This document shows, piece by piece, positions 36,703-47,680 of a DNA stretch of 64,000 nucleotides. Source of the DNA: Lepraria neglecta (Eukaryota; Ascomycota; Lecanoromycetes; Lecanorales; Stereocaulaceae); contig CM065646.1 of the NCBI GenBank assembly GCA_033220425.1, positions 2,549,501 to 2,613,500 of the forward strand. The letters are read 5' to 3'. A program made the position numbers and the translations under genes. Positions within the stretch are counted from its first letter, which is position 1; every line of letters starts with the position of its first letter. A model generated the notes under the pieces. That model worked only from the letters and a program-made list of their open reading frames with translations, did no database searches and had not been told where the DNA came from.

Positions 36703-39027
36703 CTATATTTGCTGCTTGAGTGTCTCATTCAGAAGCGATGCATACGGCTTGAATTTATCCTCTTCCAATTGCTCAGGCTCAACCAAATTGTAAGGAATGT
36801 CTCTCTTCAACCCGGCCCTAGCAATGACAATAGGTCTGGCCTGTTTTTTACGCCCGTCGACATCGACGTAGCCCATTCCACGAAAAGGCTGCTTGTGCTT
36901 CTTGATATCGTGCCATGCAGTACTGATGCAATTACTGGCAATCGACACAGGCCAGCCTGCTTCCGCATAGATGGTCGCAAAGGTATAGATCAAGCAGGGT
37001 GCACCATGCGCTTGCACTATGACGGGACTCATATCCGAGCCAGGGAGTTTTTGATTAATAAGATCACTGACCGTGCAACTAATGGGCATTTCGGGAGGCT
37101 TCTCATTCTCAGAGGGCGCATGTACCGGCTTAACATATCCGTAGGCAAACGCCCTGTCTGCTCGAACTACGTTCAGAGTAGCGACTCGACGTCCCTTGAG
37201 TCGAATACACAGTAGCGCCGTCTCCGGGTTCACGTCCCAATCAGGTTCGATATGCCTTGTGCAATCTTCGGCTGGGCCTGTTTCCCTAAATGAGTCCATC
37301 GTTGCCCGCTGGAAGCTACAGATTTGAGGATGTTGTGGTACACCGGGTCGAATAAGGCCGTTTACATCCGCCGGGATGCCGCTGACGTCGATGTCAAGCA
37401 GCACAAATTGACCGATCTCGTCCGGAGTGCAGCATTCATTTACAAGGCTGCTGACTAGTAACGTCCGCTTGCCTTTAACGCCAATACAGCTGCGGCCACG
37501 GCCTACGTTCGAGATATGGATGTGAGAGGAAAAGAAAAGTGAACAAAGAATCTCAAAGACCTTGTGTCGTGGAATACCATCCCTGTGCCTTTCCTCCTTG
37601 TGCCTCGCAGCCGCCGCAACGCAAGCACGTATCTCAGCAAGAACTTGAACAGAGCGAAAGCCCCAAGCTCCATCGACCATCCGCAATTGCAATAAGCGAG
37701 TATCTACTAGACTGAGAAAGACACCGTAATAATAGCCCATAAAAAATGCCTGGAAAACTGTGAAAGCGTTTATTTTTTCTTGGGAGCCGTTAACACACTC
37801 TTTGGAAAGGATGTGAGTATTATCTGAGCCGTCGTGATCGAAGTTAGGAGCCGTCAGCTCTAGTAGCCAGTCCGCGATGCCTTCAGGTTCGATTTCCAGG
37901 ACTTGTTGTAAGCCATTGCACAACTCTTTATTGAGTATGAAGCCTTGAGCAGAAGCCAACATGTGAACGCTAGGGTCGATGCGCTCGTATGGTTCGCCGA
38001 GGTCAACAGCTGAATAGATCAGATCATCTATCTCCCCATAACCCTCTCGGCCGGCCCTTCGTAAACGTAGCTCAACAGCTTTCGAGGCCTGTGAGCCACG
38101 CTTCCATGCATAGCGACAGCGGTGTGAAACGTTCTTGTCGATGGGAAACGCTCCAATCGATTCTTCTGGTTGTATCAGGGAGACAGCAGTGCAGAGACCG
38201 CGGCTCTCCTGAGAGAACCAGTCCTTCTGATAGAACCGGTCGAGGTTGTGAGTAAAAAGGCTATGGTCCTGAGATAGCTCATATACAAGTCTACAGGGTG
38301 TTTCCAAGGAACTACTGACAAAGCCGTGGATGCTGAGTAGATCAAAGCCCGTCTCCGAGAGACATGTAGCAATACCTGCGAGATCCGAAGATGAGGTCGG
38401 AAATTGAGATGTATTTTCTGCTAACAGCCAGTATAGGAAGCGCACTACTTCTTTGGCATCTTTCGCAGGGAGAAGGCCGTCGAGAATGTTCTTTTCTTGA
38501 ATCAGCGACAGACGAATGTCTCGCGCTCGTATGTGTAGGCTACGGACACAAGCAGCAGAGCGCCACGCATTTATCCTGCTCTGTAACTCGGAGACTAGCA
38601 AATCTTCGCCGTGGTCAGTCGCTTTAAGAAGCTGCAATAAAAGATCGTTGAAGATAGTCCGGACAATGGTGAAGTCGGCAAACGCATCTAAAGTTGCAAT
38701 GATACACACCATGCACGCCGTAAACCGGGTAAGGCTACCCAGGACGGTCTGTGCTTGCGCGCCCTTGACTGTAATCTTCTTCCCGTTGGCCAGTAGCGTT
38801 ATTGACGTATTCCAGACCTTGTTGAATCGAGCTATATCAAGGACGCCACGCCGTGTTAGTATGTTCAGCTCATCCTCGTCGAGTAGACGGAGGAACTCTG
38901 CGTCACCAGAGGATGCGGTCCACCAGTTGCCAACGCGGCGTCCTAATGAATATATGCTTGCGATGTCACCTGCACCTACGCCCAAGGCAAGAAGTGAGCC
39001 ATAGCCGGTACTCACTTGCAGAGCCAT
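36703..39027 (-). CDS. Intronless 774-residue protein of unknown function
   Basis: One uninterrupted frame starts MALQVSTGYGSLLALGVGAG and continues DIASIYSLGRRVGNWW. The N-terminal third is helical with a moderately hydrophobic segment (FTACMVCIIATLDAFADF). A middle hydrophobic segment, FQAFFMGYYYGVFLSLVD, is followed by a more compact C-terminal part (GPAEDCTRHIEPDWDV; GAPCLIYTFATIYAEAGWPV). There is no signal peptide and no enzyme motif that I recognise. I remember similar proteins as uncharacterised multi-copy families in Pezizomycotina, but cannot confirm this here. Lack of introns contrasts with its neighbours. It lies in repeat-rich, TA-rich DNA, which suggests an accessory gene. The frame is undamaged over 2.3 kb, so it has been kept by selection or has arrived recently. 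Confidence 0.75.
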   Translation of the reverse strand: MALQVSTGYGSLLALGVGAGDIASIYSLGRRVGNWWTASSGDAEFLRLLDEDELNILTRRGVLDIARFNKVWNTSITLLANGKKITVKGAQAQTVLGSLTRFTACMVCIIATLDAFADFTIVRTIFNDLLLQLLKATDHGEDLLVSELQSRINAWRSAACVRSLHIRARDIRLSLIQEKNILDGLLPAKDAKEVVRFLYWLLAENTSQFPTSSSDLAGIATCLSETGFDLLSIHGFVSSSLETPCRLVYELSQDHSLFTHNLDRFYQKDWFSQESRGLCTAVSLIQPEESIGAFPIDKNVSHRCRYAWKRGSQASKAVELRLRRAGREGYGEIDDLIYSAVDLGEPYERIDPSVHMLASAQGFILNKELCNGLQQVLEIEPEGIADWLLELTAPNFDHDGSDNTHILSKECVNGSQEKINAFTVFQAFFMGYYYGVFLSLVDTRLLQLRMVDGAWGFRSVQVLAEIRACVAAAARHKEERHRDGIPRHKVFEILCSLFFSSHIHISNVGRGRSCIGVKGKRTLLVSSLVNECCTPDEIGQFVLLDIDVSGIPADVNGLIRPGVPQHPQICSFQRATMDSFRETGPAEDCTRHIEPDWDVNPETALLCIRLKGRRVATLNVVRADRAFAYGYVKPVHAPSENEKPPEMPISCTVSDLINQKLPGSDMSPVIVQAHGAPCLIYTFATIYAEAGWPVSIASNCISTAWHDIKKHKQPFRGMGYVDVDGRKKQARPIVIARAGLKRDIPYNLVEPEQLEEDKFKPYASLLNETLKQQI

Positions 39028-41118
39028 TGGCGCTTAAAAATAGCAAGTTTTGGAAAGAGAAGTGGGTTGCTTCCTCGTTTGCGAAGAGGCTACTGGGAAA
39101 GTTCTGCAAGGCCTAAATGGATATCTTTGTGAAAGAAAATGGCTTCTTAGACCTTTTGCCTCGAAATTACCTAGCCCCATAAGCCAACTCAATCAGGCCC
39201 TTCAGTATATGGCATACAGCACCGGTCATAGTTTGGGAGGTGCAAGACTGTTGATTATTTCTATCTCGTGGTGCGACAGGCTAGGAAATAACTAGCGCAA
39301 TTCCTCCACATCATAACTAATCAAAACTAATCAAAACTAATCAAAACCAATGCAAATGCAGACGAGAGATTTCACCACCACACTAAGGAGGCGAGACTTT
39401 TGTCAATCCTTGAGGGCAGTCCGTCGAGCAATCGACAGCATTTCACAGAGTAAAGCTAGACTGCCTTGAACTCGGGTTCGAAGCAGCCAATCCAGGTTTC
39501 CCTTATCTGCGCCCTATTAGTATGGGGAGCTAAAATAGCTGCATAGGTAGGTACTCCCTTGCTGCTCCCTTCTGCCTTCTCCTGCTCCCTTTAAAGCAGT
39601 CATGCTCATTTTCGCGAACAGAAATTGCAATCACCAATCTCAAGGTCGAGGTATCCCTTTCCTTGTCACCGGGAGTTGCATGCTAGACGGGGACTTCATG
39701 TAGGGGTTGAGATTGGTCGGATCAGCTTACGGCTCGAAATAGGAGAACGGCAAATATCTGAAATAACCCCCCACTCCCCCCGAAATCTTTTCCAAATACT
39801 TCCTCATCTTTCTAAAATATCCCCCCTCCCAAAATAATTTTATGCATTAACAACCACGACATAAGTCCAGATTCTACAGAGTACAGGTTGTAGAGCGCAT
39901 CGTGAAGTAACTAAACTGATATGAAGTAGTTAAGAATTAGTAGAGTTATAGGGTTCGGGGAGTTAGCTGCTTTCCAGACTTAATATATTAGGAGTCGGGT
40001 ACCCTAAAGGGCTACGGCTGGAGCCGCTCCAAGTAACTCTTTAGGCTACCTCTATGCTGGAGCACATATGACTGTCGCACCATCGCAGCGTTAGAGTAAA
40101 CCAGGTCATGGTTCTACATACATATCTATATACCTCATGGGCGCATACCTTAGTCTACTATGCCGTACATTTCAGCACTGGCTTGGCGCATGCTTATATG
40201 CAGAATTTGCTCCATAGATTTCTCATCATCATATATATTCAATACATTATTCCAAACAACTGCATAGAGAGCTCTTTTGCATCTTCTCCCTGACAGTATT
40301 ACTAGATAACTAGTATAATAACTAGAGCGCGGTAGATAGGTAGGGAGGAAGGAACAGAAAGAACGAGGCTAGTAGGCTAGGCTTTATAGGAAATACCGGG
40401 GGTATAGCATGGTACTAAATTCTACGTCCAGTTTTGCAACCCCTAGGGAGCCCATTGCGGATCCCCTCCATACTGCTGGGGTTCGCCGTCTAAAGTTGAC
40501 GAGTTTAAGCCGGCAGGATACACTAAGAGTTACGAGAATAGAACTTCTAGAGAGCAGGAGGGGAGTAGTACCTGCGTAATAGGTGAGTAAAGGTGAGTTG
40601 GAGTGAGCAGAGGGTGACGCGAAGGTGTGTAGTGGGTACGCAGAGCAGCGTCAGCTGACTAACCCGACCAGGAGCCAACGCAGGTTTTCGTAGGCTACCT
40701 ATGTAGAAAATTCTAGCCGAGTTTGTCTGTATACAAGATGATGAAAGTAAGGTAATAGCCAAGCCTTTGTTGATACAATGGCAAGAAGTAGATGATGGTA
40801 GCCAATCCCCATGATTACAAGGCCAGTAACGAGTGTATCCGTATTCACATCAAGACATCCATGGATCCAAACCTTGATCCAACCTCCGACTCCTGTAAAG
40901 ATCGTAGTGTAGGTAACGTAGCAAACATCCTCCCAATTTGCAACACCAACACCTCGATATGGTAGATGTGGTAGCAAGATCCTCCGACCTTGTGACGCCT
41001 CAGAAATGGTGGGGGTTGTAGAAAATACCCTCCGAACTTTTCATATCCAGTAGCAGTGAGCCAGTGCCCAGCACGAGCTCGTAGAAAAAAACACCTCTCT
41101 CCCTGAATCTCGAAACCG
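39028..41118. other. Repeat-rich, TA-rich intergenic region
   Basis: No gene. It holds a 10 bp tandem repeat at 39315. From about 39.85 to 40.45 kb the DNA is rich in TA dinucleotides, as expected of sequence altered by repeat-induced point mutation. Short frames here have no support. Confidence 0.5.
39315..39354. repeat. 10 bp tandem repeat (AACTAATCAA)
   Basis: Three perfect units at 39315, 39325 and 39335, followed by a partial unit AACCAATGCA. Confidence 0.9.
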
Positions 41119-42567
41119 TTAGATAATGTTGCCCTTAGGCAGCGCAACAAGTAGTACCGTCAGCGGCACGCTCAGAGCTAAAGCCCAGATATGGCTCTGC
41201 ATCACAATCTTATCCTGCAGCACTCGTATCGTCTCATCCTGCACCCAGATGCTCTTGGTGAAAACCTTCTGCATCAACGGCTTCTTCTTGTACTTCTCGA
41301 CCCATAACTCATGGCTGTAGCTATTCGAAGTGCCGAAAGTCTCCATAGAAACACCTTTCTTCGAGCGACTAGTTATACTGAAAACATCATCGGTCGAGAC
41401 GTTGGCTTCGTCATCTGCCGCGGCATCGAAACTGCTCACTGAAGCGCCATCGTTGAATTGTTCCCAAGGCCTTAATTCTCGGTGGTGGTTCGTGTGAACG
41501 ATGACACAGAGGCCTTTGTAAGCGGCGACACCGATATCGAAGCCGATGAAGAAGAGCGGGAAAACGAATAACCTCCACCACCGTGACTTGTGGCTGATGA
41601 TGAGTAAGACACCGAGGATGATAGCCATTACGACATGAGCTATGCCGGAGTTGCGAACAAAGAGCACACGAGGCTTGTTGCCGTTGCAGATTGACCAGCG
41701 GATGAAGTTGGGATGTGACTGGCCGCGCAGGGTGGCTTCGACCATGTCTTTGACGAGGCAGAGAGCTGAAGGATGGGTGGTATGCTGAAGGGCGTGGAGG
41801 ACGGTGGCACGGTTGCGGTGGGAAAGGTTGAGTTCACGAGGTGAGTTGGGAGCAAGGTAATGTGAAATTACTCGATTGATCTCTGAGCGAAATGGTTGAA
41901 CTGAGACTTGGGGATCGTTAATAATGAAGCATCCTAAAGAGTAGAACAAGGCTTACAAGCCTGCCATTTAAGACCCATCTGCGCATTTGCATCTTGAACT
42001 GAATCAATCACACTCAATTGGGTATGGCCGGTTGTCCCAGAAAGGAAGGACTCCTTGTCAAAATTGGTAGGTGACATAGGTGGTTCCGCTTTGTCAAAGT
42101 CGACCTCGTAAGTGGTTACACCAGGCATTTTTGGCTCCAAGGTAGGAAGAGGATATGGCTGATTTGGGTCGGTGCCGTATGGCTGTGGTGCTTCTACTTG
42201 ATACCATGGCGGTGACAAGGCTTGATCTGATTTGGGGGCTGCACAGAATCTCTTTGTGTAATCTTGGAGCCATAGGAAGAATTGAAGGTTTTCAGCATCG
42301 TGAGATACGTAGACTAGGTAATCCTACAGATCGGTCAGTATCCAGGCCCCGCTGATGTGACAGAGGATGAATGCGCTGTACCATAAAATCCTGAAGCGCA
42401 CATGGTGGGAGTGCTTTGTTTTGGACGACATTCTCGAATGAGAGTTCTGGAGGAATGGCCCTCCTATGCTTCTGTGTTCTCTCAACGTAGATTTGACATT
42501 GGGTCATGTTCATAGGCCCTGGGACTTTGGTGACATAGTCGGGACGTTTGTAGAGAAGGACGGACAT
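41119..42567 (-). CDS. RGS-domain membrane protein (Rax1-like)
   Basis: Three exons (42567-42382, 42323-41957, 41900-41119) encode 444 residues. The N-terminal half is an RGS domain split by a Pro-rich insert: ELSFENVVQNKALPPCALQD, then DYLVYVSHDAENLQFFLWLQ, then FQPFRSEINRVISHYLAPNS. Intron 2 was placed at GTAAGC..TCTCAG because the next nearest acceptor gives a stop. Two adjacent membrane segments (VVMAIILGVLLIISH and FVFPLFFIGFDIGVAAY) and one at the C-terminus (SHIWALALSVPLTVLLVALP) follow. RGS proteins speed GTP hydrolysis on Galpha subunits. The RGS plus three-helix layout and the length resemble yeast Rax1 (bud-site landmark) and the RGS membrane proteins of moulds. The Rax1 link is inference. 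Confidence 0.8.
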
Positions 42568-43451
42568 GGTGAGGTGAGGTGAAGAGAGGTAAATATATGA
42601 AAGGTGATAGTGACTGCCCTGTCGATATTAAAACATTCCAACTAGTGAGAGACTCCAACCAGGGAGGGGGAGGGGGCTATAAAAATAAAGATTATCAGGA
42701 GGTAGGATATGTTGCAGCTGGCGGGGAAGTGGTAGTAACGAGAGTAGTGGGCTTGCAGTAAAGTTGATGATGAATGTGAGTTGTATGCGTAGCGTATGTA
42801 ACCAATCATTATAATTGGCCGGATGTTGTATGAGGACTCGATAATATAGCGTGGATGGAAGAATAGTGAAGCTAGAGCCAGGCCATGTACGCCAGGAACC
42901 AAAGGCGCAGTCTTAGGTGCATGCGTTAGTGTGTGACGGTTTACTTGCAGATTTAAAGGAGTGAGAGGCTAGCGGATAACGGTGCATCTCGCATCTCGAC
43001 CCCTAAAACGTTTCGGCAATAATTCCACAGTCCTTCTATTTTGACCGTCTTCTGCCCGTTGCTTACATCAAAACTATCTCAGCTATTGTGACATGGCCGC
43101 TATGTCCGCAGCGTCTGCAGATAGAAGCCAATCTTCATCCCGTCTCCCACATTAATATTCAATCGATGAGTTAGCATCAGTAAGGTAGTCAGGCTTTCGC
43201 TACCAAGCCCGATCTTCATTTCGGGAAACAAGATTGCCCCGGTACGGGATAGTGCTTATTGCCTCCCGCTCATAGTCCCACCTCCCTTGTAGTCTGTAGA
43301 CGACTAGATGAGTTCCACCTACCAGGAACATGCCGGAAGTCCGAGATGCAGGGGCGGATTATTCGGGCCTTACGCGCACGTGGTATTCCGTCTTATTTGA
43401 CAACCGAGATCCCTGCCGTTTACTTCATCTTAGATCGAGATCCCTCAGCAG

Positions 43452-44155
43452 TTGTGATCTCCCAATCTGGACACCGGCGTTGTTACATCTCATCGGTGGA
43501 GGTCCCGCATCCATGGAACGGATAGGAGATCCATGGAAAAGGTACCTCTTTTAAAGTACCTCTCACTTATCTATTACACACAAAATCCACCAAAAGCATA
43601 TTACCTTCTCCATAGATCACTGCGTACTCCATAGATGTAACACCTAACTGTATAGATAGTTGCTTAGAATTGCGCGTCCAATGTTTCGCCCCTCAACCGG
43701 CTACTGGCTTAAGGCACCCCCGGAGTAGATAATCTAAGCCCCTAAAGCTTAACCCTAGAAATCATCTATAGGCGCGAATTTTACTATTTAGGCTCTAAAC
43801 TATAAGGAATGTTCTCGCCGGAGAGAGCTACTTAATAGGTGGAGTAGAACCCCCGGAAGCAATGAAGCCCTTAGCCATACCCCTAGAAAGCGCCCCTAAG
43901 AGCAATATTATCGCGCCTTTAAGCGGTCGGCCAAATAATTATTATTCCATGGAGGTTAGCAGTCGTGGATAAATTTCCCTAGCAGTCTATAAAAAGGTCC
44001 ATAGGATGTATAGAATTGCTGTGTGGAAATAGGTGAGAGGTTCCTTTGAAGAGGTACCTTCTCCATAGATCCCCTGCTCGTTCCATCGAGAACCCTGCCC
44101 GATCCATGGACAACCCCACTCCACCAATGAGATGCAACAGCGATCACAATCAAAA
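43452..44155. mobile_element. Non-autonomous foldback / MITE-like element with long inverted repeats
   Basis: The left arm (about 43452-43590) matches the reverse complement of the right arm (about 44012-44155). Shared runs include CATCTC-TTGGTGGAG, GGGATC-ATGG-AAGGTACCTCTT and CCTCTCAC-TAT. The arms differ by transitions and small indels. The ~420 bp core is TA-rich, has no ORF, and carries another CCTTCTCCATAGATC copy at about 43606. No flanking target duplication was evident. It looks like an old DNA-transposon derivative changed by RIP. Confidence 0.65.
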
Positions 44156-44361
44156 TTGCTTGTCTATTTGGAAGATAAGACAGGCCAACAAGAGTGCTTG
44201 CTGGCGCCTCAATCTCCAAAGTGTTCGATAGATCAGGAAAATAACGGAAAATCTTCGTTTCTCTGCTCTTCTCCGTATCGCCACAGAACCTGTGAACATG
44301 CGCCGCCGATATTCATTCGTGAAGGATTCGGTGTGAAGGAAGATTCGACATAGCTACGCCG

Positions 44362-44384
44362 ACCACTTCACAGGGTGAAGTGGT
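44362..44384. other. Perfect hairpin
   Basis: ACCACTTCAC and GTGAAGTGGT are perfect inverted repeats of 10 bp with a 3-nt loop. It lies ~200 bp beyond the foldback element. It is isolated, with no gene beside it. Confidence 0.6.
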
Positions 44385-45892
44385 TCGTTTCTCTATGATG
44401 ATCCACAGAGCTACGGGGAATCTGGAAGGCCTCATGCATTCAGTAACAGTGCCGCCAGCGCAGCACTTTGAACTTCTACGCAGTGCGACAGCATTATAGC
44501 TAAACTTTTAGAGCCGAATTGAGCGCGAATTGCTACGACACTCCGTAATGCAACCACAGTCAGCGTTAAGTCTGCATCTTAGCTTTAAGGCCCAAGGGAC
44601 GCCTGTCAGCATCCAAAAATATGTGCCCTTGGTGAACTACAGTTGCTGAGGGCCAAGCTAGGTCCAATTTGTGAGATAGTTAAGGAGAAGTGTTCCCTCG
44701 GGCAAAGAAAACGCGTGACTGACGATGCGTGGCATGATTCGTCTGATTCGTTACGTAGAGCAAAGAACGCCTTCCTTGGCACTTGAGAGATTAATGACAA
44801 TCGGCCGCGGAACGATGTCAAGTATTCCAATTCCAGATCAGTTCTGAGTGAATGATCCTGAGTAGTCAAAGCCACCAATACCGACAACTTGACTAGCCTG
44901 TAATAGCAAAGAGAGCAATCGGCAGTCCGCAGCGTGGGTAGGATCACGAGGAGAACCCATGCTGCAAGCCATGGTGCTCTCCCATTCGCATGGTATCACC
45001 ACGCGGTGTCTGTGTCGAGAATGCTCCGTATCGAGTTTCCAACTGGCTTTGAATTGAAGCCGCCAAAACCATTCAAGCTAGGGTAATATCCACCGGAGCT
45101 AGGACGATGATAATGATGATCGAAACGGCCGAGTGCCAGTTTGTGTTCATGGCGCAATGAATGAACTGTTGTGGGAACATGCAGGAACGACCACAATGGC
45201 GTTAGGTCAAGCAAGGGCCCGAAGCGAGAGGACAAGGATGTTGCGCCACGTGGAAGGCACCTGAAGTAGATTTTTCAAGCGAATACACATGAGTCGGGAT
45301 GTTTTTTCAAGGATAGAAAATGTGATTAAGACTCAATAAACGCCGGAGATGGTTCCTTTCGTTGCGGCCATCGCTTGCCTCTAAAACTCCACCACATTCC
45401 ACCGCAAGTTGCGTGGAGTTCTGTGTAACGGAACTTTCCGAAATGCTGCTGTCCAACTACCGTTTAACGATCATTCCCGTGGGTTAGGAGGTATTTCTGC
45501 AAAAGGCCACGTGCCGCTTAGCACGCGAGTGATGGAAGTTCGGTGGTTGCCGAAGAGAAGCTAAATCCACAATCACGAGTCTGATCCTGGTGGACCCCGG
45601 ATCATGCATCTTTCTATCACCAGGTCTCACACGTTGTCTTTAACCCGGATTGCTTCAAGAGAATGCGAACGTAGCAGGAGGTGGAAACAAAACTCATGGT
45701 GCTTTCCAAATAATCGCAAGGAAGTCATGCAGGTTTGGCAGAATGCAGGATTTGGCCATATGTCCATTTTTTCAAGACTGATGTATTTACAGGCAAAGAA
45801 ATGTAGCCCATGAATTGCATGAATCATTGCAGGTATCAGAGACTACTTGTACAGGGCGCAGGAGTCCAGAACAGGCAGGCTCGTGTGGGTAT

Positions 45893-47365
45893 TCAAAATT
45901 TATCCATGATAGCTTTTGCATACTCGTGTGTCTTTGCCTTGCCTCCCAAGTCACCAGTCAAGTACTGGAGTCGTCAGTCCTAATTCCAAGCAGTCAACAT
46001 GGGTGACTTACCTTTCCTTCCGCTAGGGTATCAAAGATGGCCTTCTGGATCTTGTCCGCATGCTCGTACAGCTCCATGTGTTGCAGCATCATGATGCTAC
46101 TTAGTAGCAATGCCGTAGGGTTTGCGAGGCCCTTGCCTGCAATGTCGGGTGCAGAGCCGTGCACCGCTTCAAAGATCGAGCACTCGTCCCCAATGTTGCC
46201 GGAGGGTGTCAGACCCAACCCACCAATCAGACCAGCGCACATGTCTGACAGGATATCACCATAGAGATTTGGCATGACGAGCACCTTGTCATTATAGGGC
46301 GTAGGATCTGTTACGACTTTTAAGCAAGTATTGTCGAGTAACTCGGCGTCGAATTCCACTTTAGGGAAATCTTTGGCGACTCTTCGTGCCGTATTCAGGA
46401 AAAGGCCATCTGACATCTTCATGATCGTTGCCTTATGCACAGCCCTGACCTTAAGCTTGCCCACATCTTCCGCGTATTGGAATGCAAATCTTAGAACTCG
46501 TTCCGAGGCTGCCTTCGTAATGAGCTTTATGCTCTGGACAACACCGTCTATAACGACGTGCTCGATGCCTGAGTATTCACCCTCTGTATTTTCACGAATG
46601 AGAACTGTGTCGACGTTGTCATAGGGGGTTTTGTAGCCAGCGATGGATTTGCAGGGTCGAACGTTGGCGAAGAGGTTAAACGTGCGGCGGAGGGTGAGAT
46701 TGAGGGAGACATGGCCTTTGCCTATGGGTGTCTGTTGACGTGTAAGCCCAATGCTTGACTGTGCACGTGAGATCTGGCCGTACGGCTAGGGGCCCTTTCA
46801 AGGCTACGTAATTTGTTTTGACGCTATCAATGGCTTTGTCGGGGATGACCGTCTTGCCGTCCTTCAACTGAGGTGTGACATCCGCGGATTCCCATTTGAT
46901 TGGGGCCTGGAAGATATCAGCGTAGCTCCAATTGGGGGTGGAGGCATGCACGAGCCTTTGCTGCAGCAAAAATATCCTTCACTGATTGTGATATTTCAGG
47001 GCCGATACCGTCTCCCTCAATAAGTGTGACAGTGTATAGTCCCTGTTCCCCAACGCAAGATCAGCTTGTTGCTCGACCAATGTTCCTCGAGCCAATTGGC
47101 AAGATGTGTATAGAGTTTGGGTCTCGGGGTGTCCTACGTCTGAGCCTTTCTTGCCTTTGAACTTGGCCACTTTCTCCTCGTATGGGACTGAGTAGAATCT
47201 TGCTTGAGTCTAAGCGTTAACATAATATTAGCTCTCCATCCATTGATTTTAGCACACGTCAGACACCTCACACACCTGTGCTAATACTGGAATCCATTGT
47301 TGAGGCGCGTTAGCTCGCCGCAGGCATTGCCTCGCAAGGAGAGTAAAAGAGCGACTAGCTATCAT
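45893..47365 (-). CDS. idh2: NAD-dependent isocitrate dehydrogenase, catalytic subunit 2 (mitochondrial)
   Basis: Six exons (47365-47276, 47209-47138, 47042-46956, 46906-46784, 46731-46012, 45964-45893) give 387 residues. The N-terminus [20 protein letters not shown] is a mitochondrial targeting sequence. Hallmarks are [61 protein letters not shown] and [20 protein letters not shown]. The EAVHGSAPD version marks the catalytic IDH2 subunit rather than regulatory IDH1. The end reads [20 protein letters not shown]. The enzyme converts isocitrate to 2-oxoglutarate in the TCA cycle with NAD+. Intron 3 (46955-46907) has a GC donor, and no GT site nearby keeps the frame. The gene is divergent from SEC5. 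Confidence 0.95.
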
Positions 47366-47680
47366 CCTGGGATTCGTGGGCTTGCAGTGCACGAAGACTC
47401 CCGAAAGCTATAAACAATTCAAGCAGAGGGTGGAGCAAGAGGTAAAGTATTCTAAGTGTAATCGGAGAAAGAAGCAATTACCTGCAGCTCGCGCCAAGAA
47501 CGAAGATGCAACTTTAAATGCACCTCGGCTACACTTGCACTACATGAAAAGTTGAAGCTCTCCCATGTCATGATTGTCTAGCTGCCATTGAAAGAACGCA
47601 CAGCCCGACGTGCAAGTTCGCTTCTCTTCTGGAACTTCTCCAACCTCCCCACTACCCTACGATGCAAGAGCCTCGCCAAC
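47366..47680. promoter_or_regulatory. Divergent promoter region IDH2 / SEC5
   Basis: 315 bp between the two start codons. The plus frame is open upstream of the SEC5 start (from 47588), so a longer N-terminus is possible but lacks family support. Confidence 0.4.

Larger units (their letters stand above)
42568..45892. other. Gene-poor repeat island
   Basis: No supported gene in 3.3 kb. It contains the foldback element at 43.45-44.16 kb and a hairpin at 44362. Short frames (44606-44947, 44996-45235, 45604-46006) lack domains. The first ~300 bp should contain the RGS gene promoter. Confidence 0.5.

Noticed and set aside
39420-39495. Possible tRNA, because of a GGTTCGAA T-loop-like word
   Set aside because: No matching acceptor stem, anticodon arm or A box could be built around it.
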